Assembly: GCF_947487605.1 (NCBI RefSeq)
Contig: NZ_CANKXK010000007.1
Location: 124,001 to 188,000, forward strand
Reading direction: 5' to 3'
DNA length: 64,000 nucleotides
Source: an uncultured Algibacter sp.
Lineage (GTDB): Bacteria > Bacteroidota > Bacteroidia > Flavobacteriales > Flavobacteriaceae
Shown here: piece by piece, positions 28,345 to 37,014 of the stretch
How positions within the stretch are numbered: the stretch's first letter is position 1
Layout of the letters: each line of letters begins with the position of its first letter
Position numbers and translations under genes: made by a program
Notes under the pieces: generated by a model
Databases searched by the model: none
What the model was told of the DNA's origin: nothing
What the model saw: the letters and a program-made list of their open reading frames with translations, nothing else

Positions 28345-30381
28345 TTAGTCATTCTTGTTACTAAATTGTGATAGTTTTTCTAAGGATGTGATGATTACTA
28401 ATTCTACATCCATACAAGGTTCTTTTAAAGATTTGATTGAAGTATTAAGGTCTTTTCTGTCTTCATTTGAAAGCTCTTTAGTTTGCAAAGACTTCAATAA
28501 TAATCGACTTGCTTTTGATACATTTAATGACAAAGGTTTTAAGGCGTTAACCTTTGGATTGTTATTAATTTTTTCAAACTCTGCATAATTTGATGCCCAT
28601 TTTTTAAGGTATTCTACTATGGGTGTTAGGCTTTCATTACTTACATTTTCAGTAAGTTGATGAACGAGTTTGTTAAATACAAAAGCATCTTCTGCATCGG
28701 TTCCACAAGCGTCAGCAAATAGTGTAAAAGGGGAGTATGTTTTGTACTCGGTGCCTCCTTCATTTCTAGTGTATGTCTTTAAGGGTTCACAAATTTTAGA
28801 TAAATCTACCAATGCTGTAATATCTTGATTGTTGGTCATGCCTCTTAAAATTGCATCTTTATTTTTAATATGGGTAATGCCTAATTCTTCTAATTTATAA
28901 CTGATATCTTTTAACCGAAGTTTCATGTTTTCAACATCGTTCACTTCCTTTTTAGACCATAAACGTTCTGCAATAGCAGCGGTTCGAGGCCAAATACGAG
29001 AATCTATGGTACGTGGCGTTACTAACTCACTCCACATGGTGGCTTCTCCTCCTAAAATGCGAGCGCGTTCCTCGGTAGTTAATTGAATATCACCTATAGG
29101 TTCATTGTTATAATGATCTTCTACAGCATACATTAAATCAATATAAAACCCATTAGATAAAACGGTATTATAACCTGCTTTGGCTGCACTAATTAAAGCA
29201 CCACCTTTTGGTAAACCTTGACGCTCGCCTCTCCATGCATGTATTACTGCTGTTGTTGGCATGTTAGGCGTCATAATTTCATCCCAACCCATTAAGTTTT
29301 TTTCTGATTTTTTAAGAATTTTTTCAAGCTTAATGTTGAAATATGTTTGTAAATCGTGGTTGGTTTCTAAGTTGTTTGCTACCATGAAGGCTTGAATGTC
29401 TTCATTTTCATCCCAATGTTTTCCTTCGTTTTCATCGCCACCTATATGAAAATAAGCATCAGGAAATAATGCAGCCATTTCAGTAAATAGCTTATCTAAA
29501 AACACATAGGTGTCATCTATAGTGGGGTTTAATGTTGGATCGAAAATTCCAGAGTTTCTTTCAATAACGTATTGGGTGTCTTTTTTACTTCCCAATTCTG
29601 GATAAGCTGTTAAAAAAGCTGTAGCATGCCCAGGAACATCAAATTCTGGAATGACACGAATTCCTAAGTTAGCAGCATAATTTACGATGTCTTTAATTTG
29701 GTCTTGAGTATAAAACAAACCATCTGATGCCAATTCGTGTAACTTTGGATATACTTTAGATTCTGCTCTAAAACCTTGGTCGTCTGTTAAATGCCAGTGA
29801 AATACATTCATTTTTACAGATGCCATGGCTCTTAAATTTCTTTTTATGACATCAACTGGATGAAAATGTCTTGAAACGTCTATCATTAATCCTCTCCAAA
29901 CAAATCTGGGGGCATCTTTTATGGTTACCCCTGGGAAGTAGTATGCTGTAGCGTTATTGGAAGTAAGTTGCAATAAAGTTTCTAAACCCCTTAAAATACC
30001 AACATCAGTTTTGGCATGAAGCTGAATGTTTTTGTCGTTTACAGTTAATTCATAGGATTCATCGGTATTAATAGATAAGTCTGAAACACTATCAAATGAA
30101 ATAACAATAGTTCCATTAGTATTTGAAATAGGGAACCCTTCATCAATAAAAACACCTGTTCGGTCTGCAAGTCGTCTTAAAAAATTAACAGCTGCATTAC
30201 GAACCCGTCCTTGGTCATTCCCATGAATGGAAATCGTAACGCTGCTATTAATTAAGAAATTTGATGAATTTTGAGTAATGTCATTGGGCCATGGCATTAA
30301 ATTTAAAGTCTCATTTAGTTTATTTTGAGCATTTAATAACATACCGCTAATAAAGATTATGGTTACTATGGTGTTTTTCAT
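28345..30381 (-). CDS. GH20 beta-N-acetylhexosaminidase
   Basis: 678 residues, secreted (hydrophobic leader ending LLNAQ, no lipobox). The N-terminal GH20b-like domain (about 30-150) is followed by the catalytic barrel, with WRGLMIDVSRHFHP, HWHLTDDQGFR and the catalytic pair Asp316-Glu317 in FHIGGDENEG; a C-terminal helical region follows. It removes terminal beta-GlcNAc or GalNAc in the periplasm. It is 12 bp downstream of the NagB-PIG-L gene and is co-transcribed with it, linking hydrolysis to amino-sugar catabolism. Confidence 0.95.
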   Translation of the reverse strand: MKNTIVTIIFISGMLLNAQNKLNETLNLMPWPNDITQNSSNFLINSSVTISIHGNDQGRVRNAAVNFLRRLADRTGVFIDEGFPISNTNGTIVISFDSVSDLSINTDESYELTVNDKNIQLHAKTDVGILRGLETLLQLTSNNATAYYFPGVTIKDAPRFVWRGLMIDVSRHFHPVDVIKRNLRAMASVKMNVFHWHLTDDQGFRAESKVYPKLHELASDGLFYTQDQIKDIVNYAANLGIRVIPEFDVPGHATAFLTAYPELGSKKDTQYVIERNSGIFDPTLNPTIDDTYVFLDKLFTEMAALFPDAYFHIGGDENEGKHWDENEDIQAFMVANNLETNHDLQTYFNIKLEKILKKSEKNLMGWDEIMTPNMPTTAVIHAWRGERQGLPKGGALISAAKAGYNTVLSNGFYIDLMYAVEDHYNNEPIGDIQLTTEERARILGGEATMWSELVTPRTIDSRIWPRTAAIAERLWSKKEVNDVENMKLRLKDISYKLEELGITHIKNKDAILRGMTNNQDITALVDLSKICEPLKTYTRNEGGTEYKTYSPFTLFADACGTDAEDAFVFNKLVHQLTENVSNESLTPIVEYLKKWASNYAEFEKINNNPKVNALKPLSLNVSKASRLLLKSLQTKELSNEDRKDLNTSIKSLKEPCMDVELVIITSLEKLSQFSNKND

Positions 30382-30393
30382 TTTAAAATGATT

Positions 30394-32322
30394 TTAAAAA
30401 TGGTAGCGCTTAAAGGCTTCAATAGCAGCATAATCTGCTAGACCAAGGTCGTTATATTTTTTTGCTGTTAATCTGTTTCTGTCTTCAACACGTACCCAGA
30501 ATTCCCTAGAGTCATCACCCTGAAACATCACCCCATCTTTTTGCGATTGGTGGTAAAAAATAGCATGTCGTTTCTTAAGTACTTGGTCTGGACTCATTGG
30601 TACTGCCATTTCTATCTCGTATGATTCCCATTCGTGCCATGCACCGCGATATAACCATACCCAGCAATCGTTCATGTATGTATTATGCTTTAATGCTTTT
30701 AAGGCTTCAAACAAAGCATCAAGGCACACTTTATGTGTGCCGTGTGGGTCTGCGAGATCTCCAGCAGCATAGATTTGATGCGGTTTAATTTTGGCAATTA
30801 AATCACTCATGATATTAATATCCTCTTGTGATAGGTTGTTCTTTTTAATGGCACCTGTTTCGTAAAAAGGGAGGTCTAAAAAGTGAACGTTTTCATCGTT
30901 TAAGCCTAAATATCTGGTAGCAGCAAGCGATTCGCTTCGTCTAATAAATCCTTTTAGTTTTCGTACTTCTGGAGAATCTATGGCATTTGCCTTTTTTCGA
31001 TTTAAACAATCAATGATTACTTCAGATTCATTACAATCTGGTGATAGTGACTTAGATATTTCTGCAAATTTTAAAGCTTCTTCATCTGAAACTGCGATGT
31101 TTCCTGAGGTTTGATAAGCAATATGTACATCGTGCCCTTGTTCAACCAATCTATCAAAAGTACCGCCCATAGAAATTACATCATCATCTGGGTGTGGACT
31201 AAAAATAATGACTCGCTTTTTTGGGATGTTAGCACGCTCTGGTCGGTTAGAATCATCGGCATTTGGTTTCCCACCAGGCCATCCTGTAATGGTGTGTTGT
31301 AACTTATTGAACATTTTAATATTCAAATTATAAGCAGTGCCTTCTTCAGCCAAAAGCCCAGACATACCATTATCGTTATAATCTTTGTCGGTTAATTTTA
31401 AGAATGATTTATTTGTTAACTCACTTAACCAAACCACAGCTTTTAATTTTAGAGCCTCGTTCCAAACACAGGATGTTACAATCCAAGGTGTTTTAATTCT
31501 TGTTAATTCTGATGAGGCACCTATGTCTAACACAAAGGTGGTGTTATTATGTTCTTGTAAATAGGTTGCAGGCACGTGAGAAGTTATATTGCCTTCAATG
31601 GTTTTTTTAATAATTTCAGCTTTACTAATTCCCCAACCTAATAATACAATTCTTTTAGCACTTCTTACGGTACCCACTCCCATGGTGATGGCTTTTCTAG
31701 GTACATTGTCTATACCTAAAAAAGCTGGTGCAGCATCCACACGAGTAATATGGTCTAAGGTAATGCATCGGGTGCCAGAATTAAAGTGAGATCCAGGTTC
31801 GTTAAATCCTATATGTCCTGTTCTTCCTATGCCTAATAATTGAAAATCGAGTCCACCAAGTGCTTTAATCTTCATTTCATAATCAATGCAATATTGGTAT
31901 AAATCGTCGTTGCTTACAGTACCATTTGGGATATTAATATGTTCTGGTAATATATCCACATGATTAAAAAGGTGCTCATGCATAAAGTAGTGGTAACTTT
32001 GAATATTACTTTTATGCATAGGATAGTACTCGTCCAAATTAAAGGTGATAACATTGGCGAAGCTTAAGCCCTCCTCTTTGTGCATTCTTATAAGTTCTTC
32101 GTAAACTTTTATAGGAGAAGAGCCCGTGGCTAAGCCTAAAATACAATTTGAATTAGTCTTCTGTTTGTCTTTTATTAAGTTTGCTATTTCTTGGGCAACT
32201 ATTATAGATCCTTCGGCGGATGAGTTTACACAAACGTTATGAATTTTCTCAAAACGTGTTTCCTCAAACTTACCTGGTTCTGTGTATTTAATGTTGGGAT
32301 AGCTAGCAATATCTGCATTCAT
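30394..32322 (-). CDS. nagB: glucosamine-6-phosphate deaminase fused to a PIG-L deacetylase domain
   Basis: About 642 residues. Start chosen at 32322 (MNADIASYP): a longer frame to 32412 adds 30 residues unlike the family. The N-terminal NagB domain has NLDEYYPM and GIGRTGHIGFNEPGS and converts GlcN-6-P to fructose-6-P and ammonia. The C-terminal third is a PIG-L/LmbE-type zinc deacetylase-like domain with FSPHPDDDVISMGGT and a late DPHGTHKVC. This two-domain form is widespread in Bacteroidetes. The PIG-L part could deacetylate an amino sugar; its substrate is unproven. First gene of a minus-strand unit with GH20. Confidence 0.93.
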   Translation of the reverse strand: MNADIASYPNIKYTEPGKFEETRFEKIHNVCVNSSAEGSIIVAQEIANLIKDKQKTNSNCILGLATGSSPIKVYEELIRMHKEEGLSFANVITFNLDEYYPMHKSNIQSYHYFMHEHLFNHVDILPEHINIPNGTVSNDDLYQYCIDYEMKIKALGGLDFQLLGIGRTGHIGFNEPGSHFNSGTRCITLDHITRVDAAPAFLGIDNVPRKAITMGVGTVRSAKRIVLLGWGISKAEIIKKTIEGNITSHVPATYLQEHNNTTFVLDIGASSELTRIKTPWIVTSCVWNEALKLKAVVWLSELTNKSFLKLTDKDYNDNGMSGLLAEEGTAYNLNIKMFNKLQHTITGWPGGKPNADDSNRPERANIPKKRVIIFSPHPDDDVISMGGTFDRLVEQGHDVHIAYQTSGNIAVSDEEALKFAEISKSLSPDCNESEVIIDCLNRKKANAIDSPEVRKLKGFIRRSESLAATRYLGLNDENVHFLDLPFYETGAIKKNNLSQEDINIMSDLIAKIKPHQIYAAGDLADPHGTHKVCLDALFEALKALKHNTYMNDCWVWLYRGAWHEWESYEIEMAVPMSPDQVLKKRHAIFYHQSQKDGVMFQGDDSREFWVRVEDRNRLTAKKYNDLGLADYAAIEAFKRYHF

Positions 32323-32525
32323 AAACTTGATTTTTAATCTATTAACTATATCAAAATTACGGGTTAAAAAATTTGATGCGAAAAAAAATATATGAATAAC
32401 ATCATTTTGCATGCAGACAGCATATTACAACCGATAAGTGATTTTAACTTAATAAACTATTGCCATTTTAATTGTAAGTTACCCATTATATCACTAAAAT
32501 TGCTAGGGGTTAATACCCTAAAATA

Positions 32526-32722
32526 CTAACTTAACCCGTTGCGTATTTTGAGGAGAATTTGTCAAAACGAGTAAAATTAGCTCATTTTTATGAGTAAAAT
32601 TTGTATCGAGAATCCAAATTTTCCATTTTAAAACTTGTTCTCGATACGATTTTCTGTTGAAAATTACTCGAACTGACAATTTAGTTTAATAAAAAATAAA
32701 AATACCCAACGGGCTAACTTAA
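32526..32722. mobile_element. MITE-like element with 15-bp TIRs and 9-bp target duplication
   Basis: The element spans 32535-32713 (179 bp). CCCGTTGCGTATTTT at the left end and AAAATACCCAACGGG at the right end are inverted repeats with one mismatch. Directly outside both ends is the identical 9-mer CTAACTTAA (32526-32534 and 32714-32722), a perfect target-site duplication. Inside are nested inverted repeats: TTGTCA with CGAGTAA mirrored near the right end, and GTATCGAGAA (32603-32612) facing TTCTCGATAC (32638-32647). It encodes no protein, so a transposase would act in trans. It separates the nagB and LytS-kinase genes. The remaining bases 32323-32525 are AT-rich with no gene. Confidence 0.85.
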
Positions 32723-32816
32723 AAAGACTATTATTTCACTATTCAACAAAAATATAAGGCGCACTATACCACTTAAATATCATGTTTTATTTTGGCTTGG
32801 ATATTTTACGTTTAAT

Positions 32817-33779
32817 GTGGTTAGATGGGGAAGTTACTTTGATGACTATTGGTATTCGTTAAAATCTAATTTAGTTGAGTTCCCCATTCATATTATTGTT
32901 GTTTATATAAATGTGTATTACCTCATACCAAAATTCATTTTAAGAAAAAAGTACCTCACCTACATTGGGTATTTGGTACTGATGTTAATTTTAGTGTATT
33001 TGGTAAGAACTGGCTTTAATTACCTTTTAGTTTCAAAAGAGATATGGCCAGAAGCTGAGGAGGCTGGAAAATTTCTTGAAACTAACCATGTTATTGCGGT
33101 TGTTTTAGGAGAGCTTTATGTTTTAGGGTTTGTAACTGCCATTAAACTATTAATTGACTGGCCACTAGAATTAAGGCGGAACGAAGATTTAGCAAAGTTG
33201 CAATTAAGCACAGAATTGAAGTTTTTGCGTACCCAAATACAGCCACATTTCTTTTTTAACACATTAAATAATTTATATGCCTTAACTTTAAAAAAATCTG
33301 AGGATGCACCACGATTGGTTATTAAATTGTCCGATTTAATGCAATACGTTTTGTATGAAGTGAAGGGGTCTAAGGCAAGTTTGTTAGAAGAAATTAATCA
33401 TTTAAATAATTATATTGATATTGAGCATATTAGGTTTAAGGATAGGATTGAATTAGAAATGGATATTACTGGTGATATTGAAGATGTAGAAGTGCCACCA
33501 TTATTATTTTTAACCTTTGTTGAAAATTGTTTTAAACACGGTTTAAAGGATAACGATATTATAAAAATAAACATGAGTTTTGAGGTTGTTGCTAAGGCAT
33601 ATTTAGAATTTAAGCTCACTAATAATTTTAATCCTAATACAGATATAGAACTAAGAAAGGGTATAGGGATAAAGAACACAGAGCGTCGTTTAAAATTATT
33701 ATTTGCCAACAATTTTGTTTTAAAAAGTACTATTGAAGATAATTTATATAGCTTATTTTTAAAAATTCCAGTGCGATAA
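32817..33779 (+). CDS. LytS-type sensor histidine kinase (His_kinase family)
   Basis: 320 residues from GTG 32817. Membrane helices fill the first ~125 residues. The kinase follows with RTQIQPHFFFNTLNNL (phosphoacceptor His), LLEEINHLNNYIDIEHIRF and the ATPase block VENCFKHGLKDN, GIGIKNTERRL. The true start is uncertain: the frame is open back to 32718 and encodes family-like residues (HVLFWLGYFTFN) before the GTG, but contains no ATG, GTG or TTG there; ATT at 32730 or 32733 is possible. It forms a two-component pair with the next gene and probably controls the NagP/NagX genes after it. Confidence 0.85.
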   Translation: MVRWGSYFDDYWYSLKSNLVEFPIHIIVVYINVYYLIPKFILRKKYLTYIGYLVLMLILVYLVRTGFNYLLVSKEIWPEAEEAGKFLETNHVIAVVLGELYVLGFVTAIKLLIDWPLELRRNEDLAKLQLSTELKFLRTQIQPHFFFNTLNNLYALTLKKSEDAPRLVIKLSDLMQYVLYEVKGSKASLLEEINHLNNYIDIEHIRFKDRIELEMDITGDIEDVEVPPLLFLTFVENCFKHGLKDNDIIKINMSFEVVAKAYLEFKLTNNFNPNTDIELRKGIGIKNTERRLKLLFANNFVLKSTIEDNLYSLFLKIPVR

Positions 33780-33824
33780 ACACGGGATGTCGAATGAAAA
33801 TATTTAAAAAGTGATCATAATTAG

Positions 33825-34547
33825 ATGAAAATTAAATGCATAATTATAGATGATGAACCATTAGCCATTGAGGTTATAGAAAATCATTTAAAGAATTTTG
33901 ATCATGTTGAGGTTGTTGAAACATTCCATAACCCACTAAAAGCATATCGTGTTTTAGAGCAGGAAAAAATAGATGTCATTTTTTTAGATATTAATATGCC
34001 ACAAATGACGGGATTCACTTTTATTGAAAATCTAAACCAAAAACCTTTAATAGTAATTACCACAGCTTACAGAGAATATGCGGTTAAGAGTTTTGAATTA
34101 AATGTGTTAGATTATTTAGTTAAGCCCATACCATTTAATCGCTTTTTAAAAACCATGAATAAAATTTATCAGCAGGTGTATATTAATGCATCTATGGGTG
34201 ATACCAGTTTACAACAAGAGCCACATATTTTTTTAAAGGTGAATAAGAAATTGCTAAAAGTAAATCTTAATGATATTCTTTTTATAGAAAGCCTTAAAGA
34301 TTATATAAAGGTGATTACTAGGTTAGGCGATTATGTGGTGCACAAATCACTTACAGCGATTACCGAAGAATTACCCCAATCTAATTTTTTACGAATACAT
34401 AGGTCTTATACCATTTCAATAAATAAAATAGCTGCTATTGAAGGCAATACCATAGAGATTGCAAATAGAAGAATTCCTATAGGGAGAAACTATTTAAAGC
34501 AAACCAAAGAGCGAATATTAAACACCAATGATAATTCAGAAAAATAA
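33825..34547 (+). CDS. LytTR-family response regulator
   Basis: 240 residues. The receiver domain (1-120) has IIDDEPLA and the phosphoacceptor Asp in IFLDINMPQMTG; LDYLVKPIPF supplies the conserved Lys. The C-terminal LytTR DNA-binding domain (about 138-235) has LFIESLKDYIKV and FLRIHRSYTISI. It follows its kinase by 45 bp and precedes the transporter by 23 bp. It likely regulates the amino-sugar genes around it, which lack any other local regulator. Confidence 0.94.
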   Translation: MKIKCIIIDDEPLAIEVIENHLKNFDHVEVVETFHNPLKAYRVLEQEKIDVIFLDINMPQMTGFTFIENLNQKPLIVITTAYREYAVKSFELNVLDYLVKPIPFNRFLKTMNKIYQQVYINASMGDTSLQQEPHIFLKVNKKLLKVNLNDILFIESLKDYIKVITRLGDYVVHKSLTAITEELPQSNFLRIHRSYTISINKIAAIEGNTIEIANRRIPIGRNYLKQTKERILNTNDNSEK

Positions 34548-34570
34548 AACACTAAAACAAATTAATAATT

Positions 34571-35902
34571 ATGTCTAGCACAAATCAATCTTCATCACCA
34601 ACCAAAAACAGCACATTTGTTCCAATACTAATTATAGCTGGACTATTCTTTATTTTTGGATTTGTTACTTGGATTAACGGTGCGTTAATTCCGTTTATGA
34701 AAACCATTAACGAATTAACCGATGCGCAATCTTATTTAGTGGCCTCTGCATCCTATATTTCTTTTGTAGTTATGGCGTTGCCAGCATCCTATGTTATTAA
34801 TAAGATTGGTTATAAAAAAGGGATGTCTTTAGGTTTAGTTATTATGGGTTTAGGCGCGTTGGTTTTTATTCCTGCTGCCGAAGCAAGAACGTATTGGATG
34901 TTTTTAGCAGGTATTTTTATTCAAGGTGCAGGCATGACCTTGTTGCAAACCGCATCAAATCCGTACATCACTATTTTAGGGCCTATTGAAAGTGCTGCTA
35001 AACGTATTGCTATTATGGGAATAGCCAACAAAGTAGCGGGAGCCTTAGGGTCTGTTATTTTTGGCGCTATTTTATTATCTGGGATTGATGAAATAAAAGA
35101 AAAGCTAAGTACTGTTACTGATTCTGAAAAATCAGAGTTGCTAAATGTTATGGCAGATAGTGTTGTAACACCGTATATTGTTATGGCTATTGTGTTATTT
35201 ATTTTAGGTGTTTTAATTAGAAAAGCACCATTACCACATGTGGAGGCAGAACCTATTGAAGCATCAAAAGATGGGGAAACAGCCAAAACAAGTATTTTTC
35301 AATTTCCACATTTATGGTTGGGCGTACTCGCATTGTTTGTTTATGTTGGCGTTGAGGTTATTGCAGGAGATACCATTATTTCCTATGGGATATCGTTAGA
35401 TTTACCTGTGAGTCAAGCCAAATTTTTTACCTTATTTACCTTAATGGCTATGGTGGCTACATATTTTTTGGGAGTCCTTTTAATTCCAAAGTATATGTCA
35501 CAGGCATTTGCATTAAAAGCTAGTGCCATATTAGGTATTATATTATCGTTTTGTATTGTGTTTTCTACAGGATTTACATCTGTTTTGTTTGTGGCTGCAT
35601 TAGGAATAGCAAATGCTTTAGTGTGGCCAGCAATATGGCCATTAACTTTAAAAGGCTTAGGGAAATTTACCAAAACCGCATCAGCTTTATTGATAATGGC
35701 AATTTCAGGTGGTGCTATTATTCCACCTTTATATGGAAGACTTGTTGATACAAACAAAGCCGATTTATTGGCGCAGGGTATGGACGAAATTTCGGCATCT
35801 GCTGAAGCAGCAACAAACGGCTATTGGATTTTACTACCATGCTATATCATTATATTATACTATGCTTTTTGGGGGCATAAAGTAGGACTCAAAAAAGTGT
35901 AG
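34571..35902 (+). CDS. nagP: sugar:proton symporter of the FucP/NagP MFS family
   Basis: 443 residues, about 12 membrane helices. Family signatures near the N-terminus are FFIFGFVTWINGALIPF, then SYVINKIGYKKGM and QTASNPYITILGP. This family carries fucose, glucose/galactose or, in Bacteroidetes nag clusters, N-acetylglucosamine. The neighbours NagX, NagB and GH20 favour N-acetylglucosamine; the symbol rests on that context. Inner membrane. Translationally close to the next gene (10 bp). Confidence 0.85.
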   Translation: MSSTNQSSSPTKNSTFVPILIIAGLFFIFGFVTWINGALIPFMKTINELTDAQSYLVASASYISFVVMALPASYVINKIGYKKGMSLGLVIMGLGALVFIPAAEARTYWMFLAGIFIQGAGMTLLQTASNPYITILGPIESAAKRIAIMGIANKVAGALGSVIFGAILLSGIDEIKEKLSTVTDSEKSELLNVMADSVVTPYIVMAIVLFILGVLIRKAPLPHVEAEPIEASKDGETAKTSIFQFPHLWLGVLALFVYVGVEVIAGDTIISYGISLDLPVSQAKFFTLFTLMAMVATYFLGVLLIPKYMSQAFALKASAILGIILSFCIVFSTGFTSVLFVAALGIANALVWPAIWPLTLKGLGKFTKTASALLIMAISGGAIIPPLYGRLVDTNKADLLAQGMDEISASAEAATNGYWILLPCYIIILYYAFWGHKVGLKKV

Positions 35903-35912
35903 ATAATCTTTT

Positions 35913-36998
35913 ATGAAAAAAAGAATTGAAGCCGTTGATATTTTAAGAGGATTTACCATTGCAGCAATGATTTTGGTGAATACCCCAGGCACTTGGAATC
36001 ATGTTTACCCACCATTATTACACGCCCAATGGCATGGGTTAACACCAACCGATTTAATATTTCCGTTCTTTTTATTCATTGTTGGTATTTCTATTTACTT
36101 CGCTTATAAAAGCAAGCCTAATACAAAATCGACTTACAAAAAAATAATCATTAGAAGTTTAAAACTTATCGGTTTAGGATTGGTTTTGAACTTGTTTTTA
36201 CCCTACATCCCCTTTTTTGAAGATTTAGAAACTGTGAGACTTCCTGGAGTACTGCAACGTATTGGAGTGGTTTTTTTAGTTACTGCCATTCTGTATATGA
36301 ATTGTAATTGGAAAAAACTTATAGGGATTGGTGTAATTATATTATTAGTCTATTGGTTATTTTTAGGTTTTATACCGTTTGCAGATGGTACTGTGCCTAC
36401 GTTTGATAGAGCGCCAAATAATTGGGCAAATTATATAGATTTAAATGTGTTAGGAAAGCACACATGGCAACCAGATTATGACCCCGAAGGGATTATAAGT
36501 ACGCTCCCTGCAATTGTTAGCTGTATCTTAGGGGTTTTAATTGCTAAACTTTTAGATGGGTTTGCTCAAGTAAAATGGTTGTTTCTAGCTGCATTTTGGT
36601 TGTTAGTTTCGGGATATGGATTCCATGTACTATTTCCAATTAATAAAGCCATTTGGAGTAGTAGTTTTGTTTTGGTAACTAGTGGTTGGGGCACATTGAT
36701 TCTGGCAATTATTTATTGTTTTACAGATGTTTTACGTTTAAAGTTTGGCACTATATTTAAGTATGTAGGTATGAACGCTATTACTATTTATTTTCTATCC
36801 AGTTTTATATCTAAATGTTTTTATCTTACTAAGGTGGAAGAGAATCATAATATCCATTCTTATCTGTATGATTCACTTTTTGAGCATACATTTTTAACAA
36901 ATGAGATGTCGTCGCTCTTGTATGCGCTATCTGTAGTGTTTTTTTATATGATGCTTGGTTATTTTATGTATAAGAGAAAGGTTTTTATTAAGGTGTAA
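35913..36998 (+). CDS. nagX: NagX-like / HGSNAT-family membrane acyltransferase
   Basis: 361 residues, multi-spanning. The N-terminus IEAVDILRGFTIAAMILVN and HAQWHGLTPTDLIFPFFLF match the DUF5009/heparan-alpha-glucosaminide N-acetyltransferase family, called NagX in bacterial GlcNAc clusters. Human HGSNAT transfers acetyl from acetyl-CoA across the membrane to terminal glucosamine; the bacterial role is not settled but may be to acetylate periplasmic glucosamine before uptake. It ends the plus-strand lytS-lytTR-nagP-nagX unit. Confidence 0.88.
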   Translation: MKKRIEAVDILRGFTIAAMILVNTPGTWNHVYPPLLHAQWHGLTPTDLIFPFFLFIVGISIYFAYKSKPNTKSTYKKIIIRSLKLIGLGLVLNLFLPYIPFFEDLETVRLPGVLQRIGVVFLVTAILYMNCNWKKLIGIGVIILLVYWLFLGFIPFADGTVPTFDRAPNNWANYIDLNVLGKHTWQPDYDPEGIISTLPAIVSCILGVLIAKLLDGFAQVKWLFLAAFWLLVSGYGFHVLFPINKAIWSSSFVLVTSGWGTLILAIIYCFTDVLRLKFGTIFKYVGMNAITIYFLSSFISKCFYLTKVEENHNIHSYLYDSLFEHTFLTNEMSSLLYALSVVFFYMMLGYFMYKRKVFIKV

Positions 36999-37014
36999 AA
37001 TAGTTCTATTTTAC
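36995..37014. terminator. compact hairpin spanning two convergent stop codons
   Basis: GTAAAATAG (36995-37003) and CTATTTTAC (37006-37014) are a perfect 9-bp inverted repeat. It contains the nagX stop (TAA, 36996-36998) and the stop of the facing sulfatase (37006-37008). The genes are only 7 bp apart. It is AT-rich and lacks a long T run, so terminator strength is uncertain. Confidence 0.45.

Noticed and set aside
32323-32412. N-terminal extension of the NagB-PIG-L gene
   Set aside because: The extra 30 residues do not resemble NagB; the conserved protein begins at ATG 32322.
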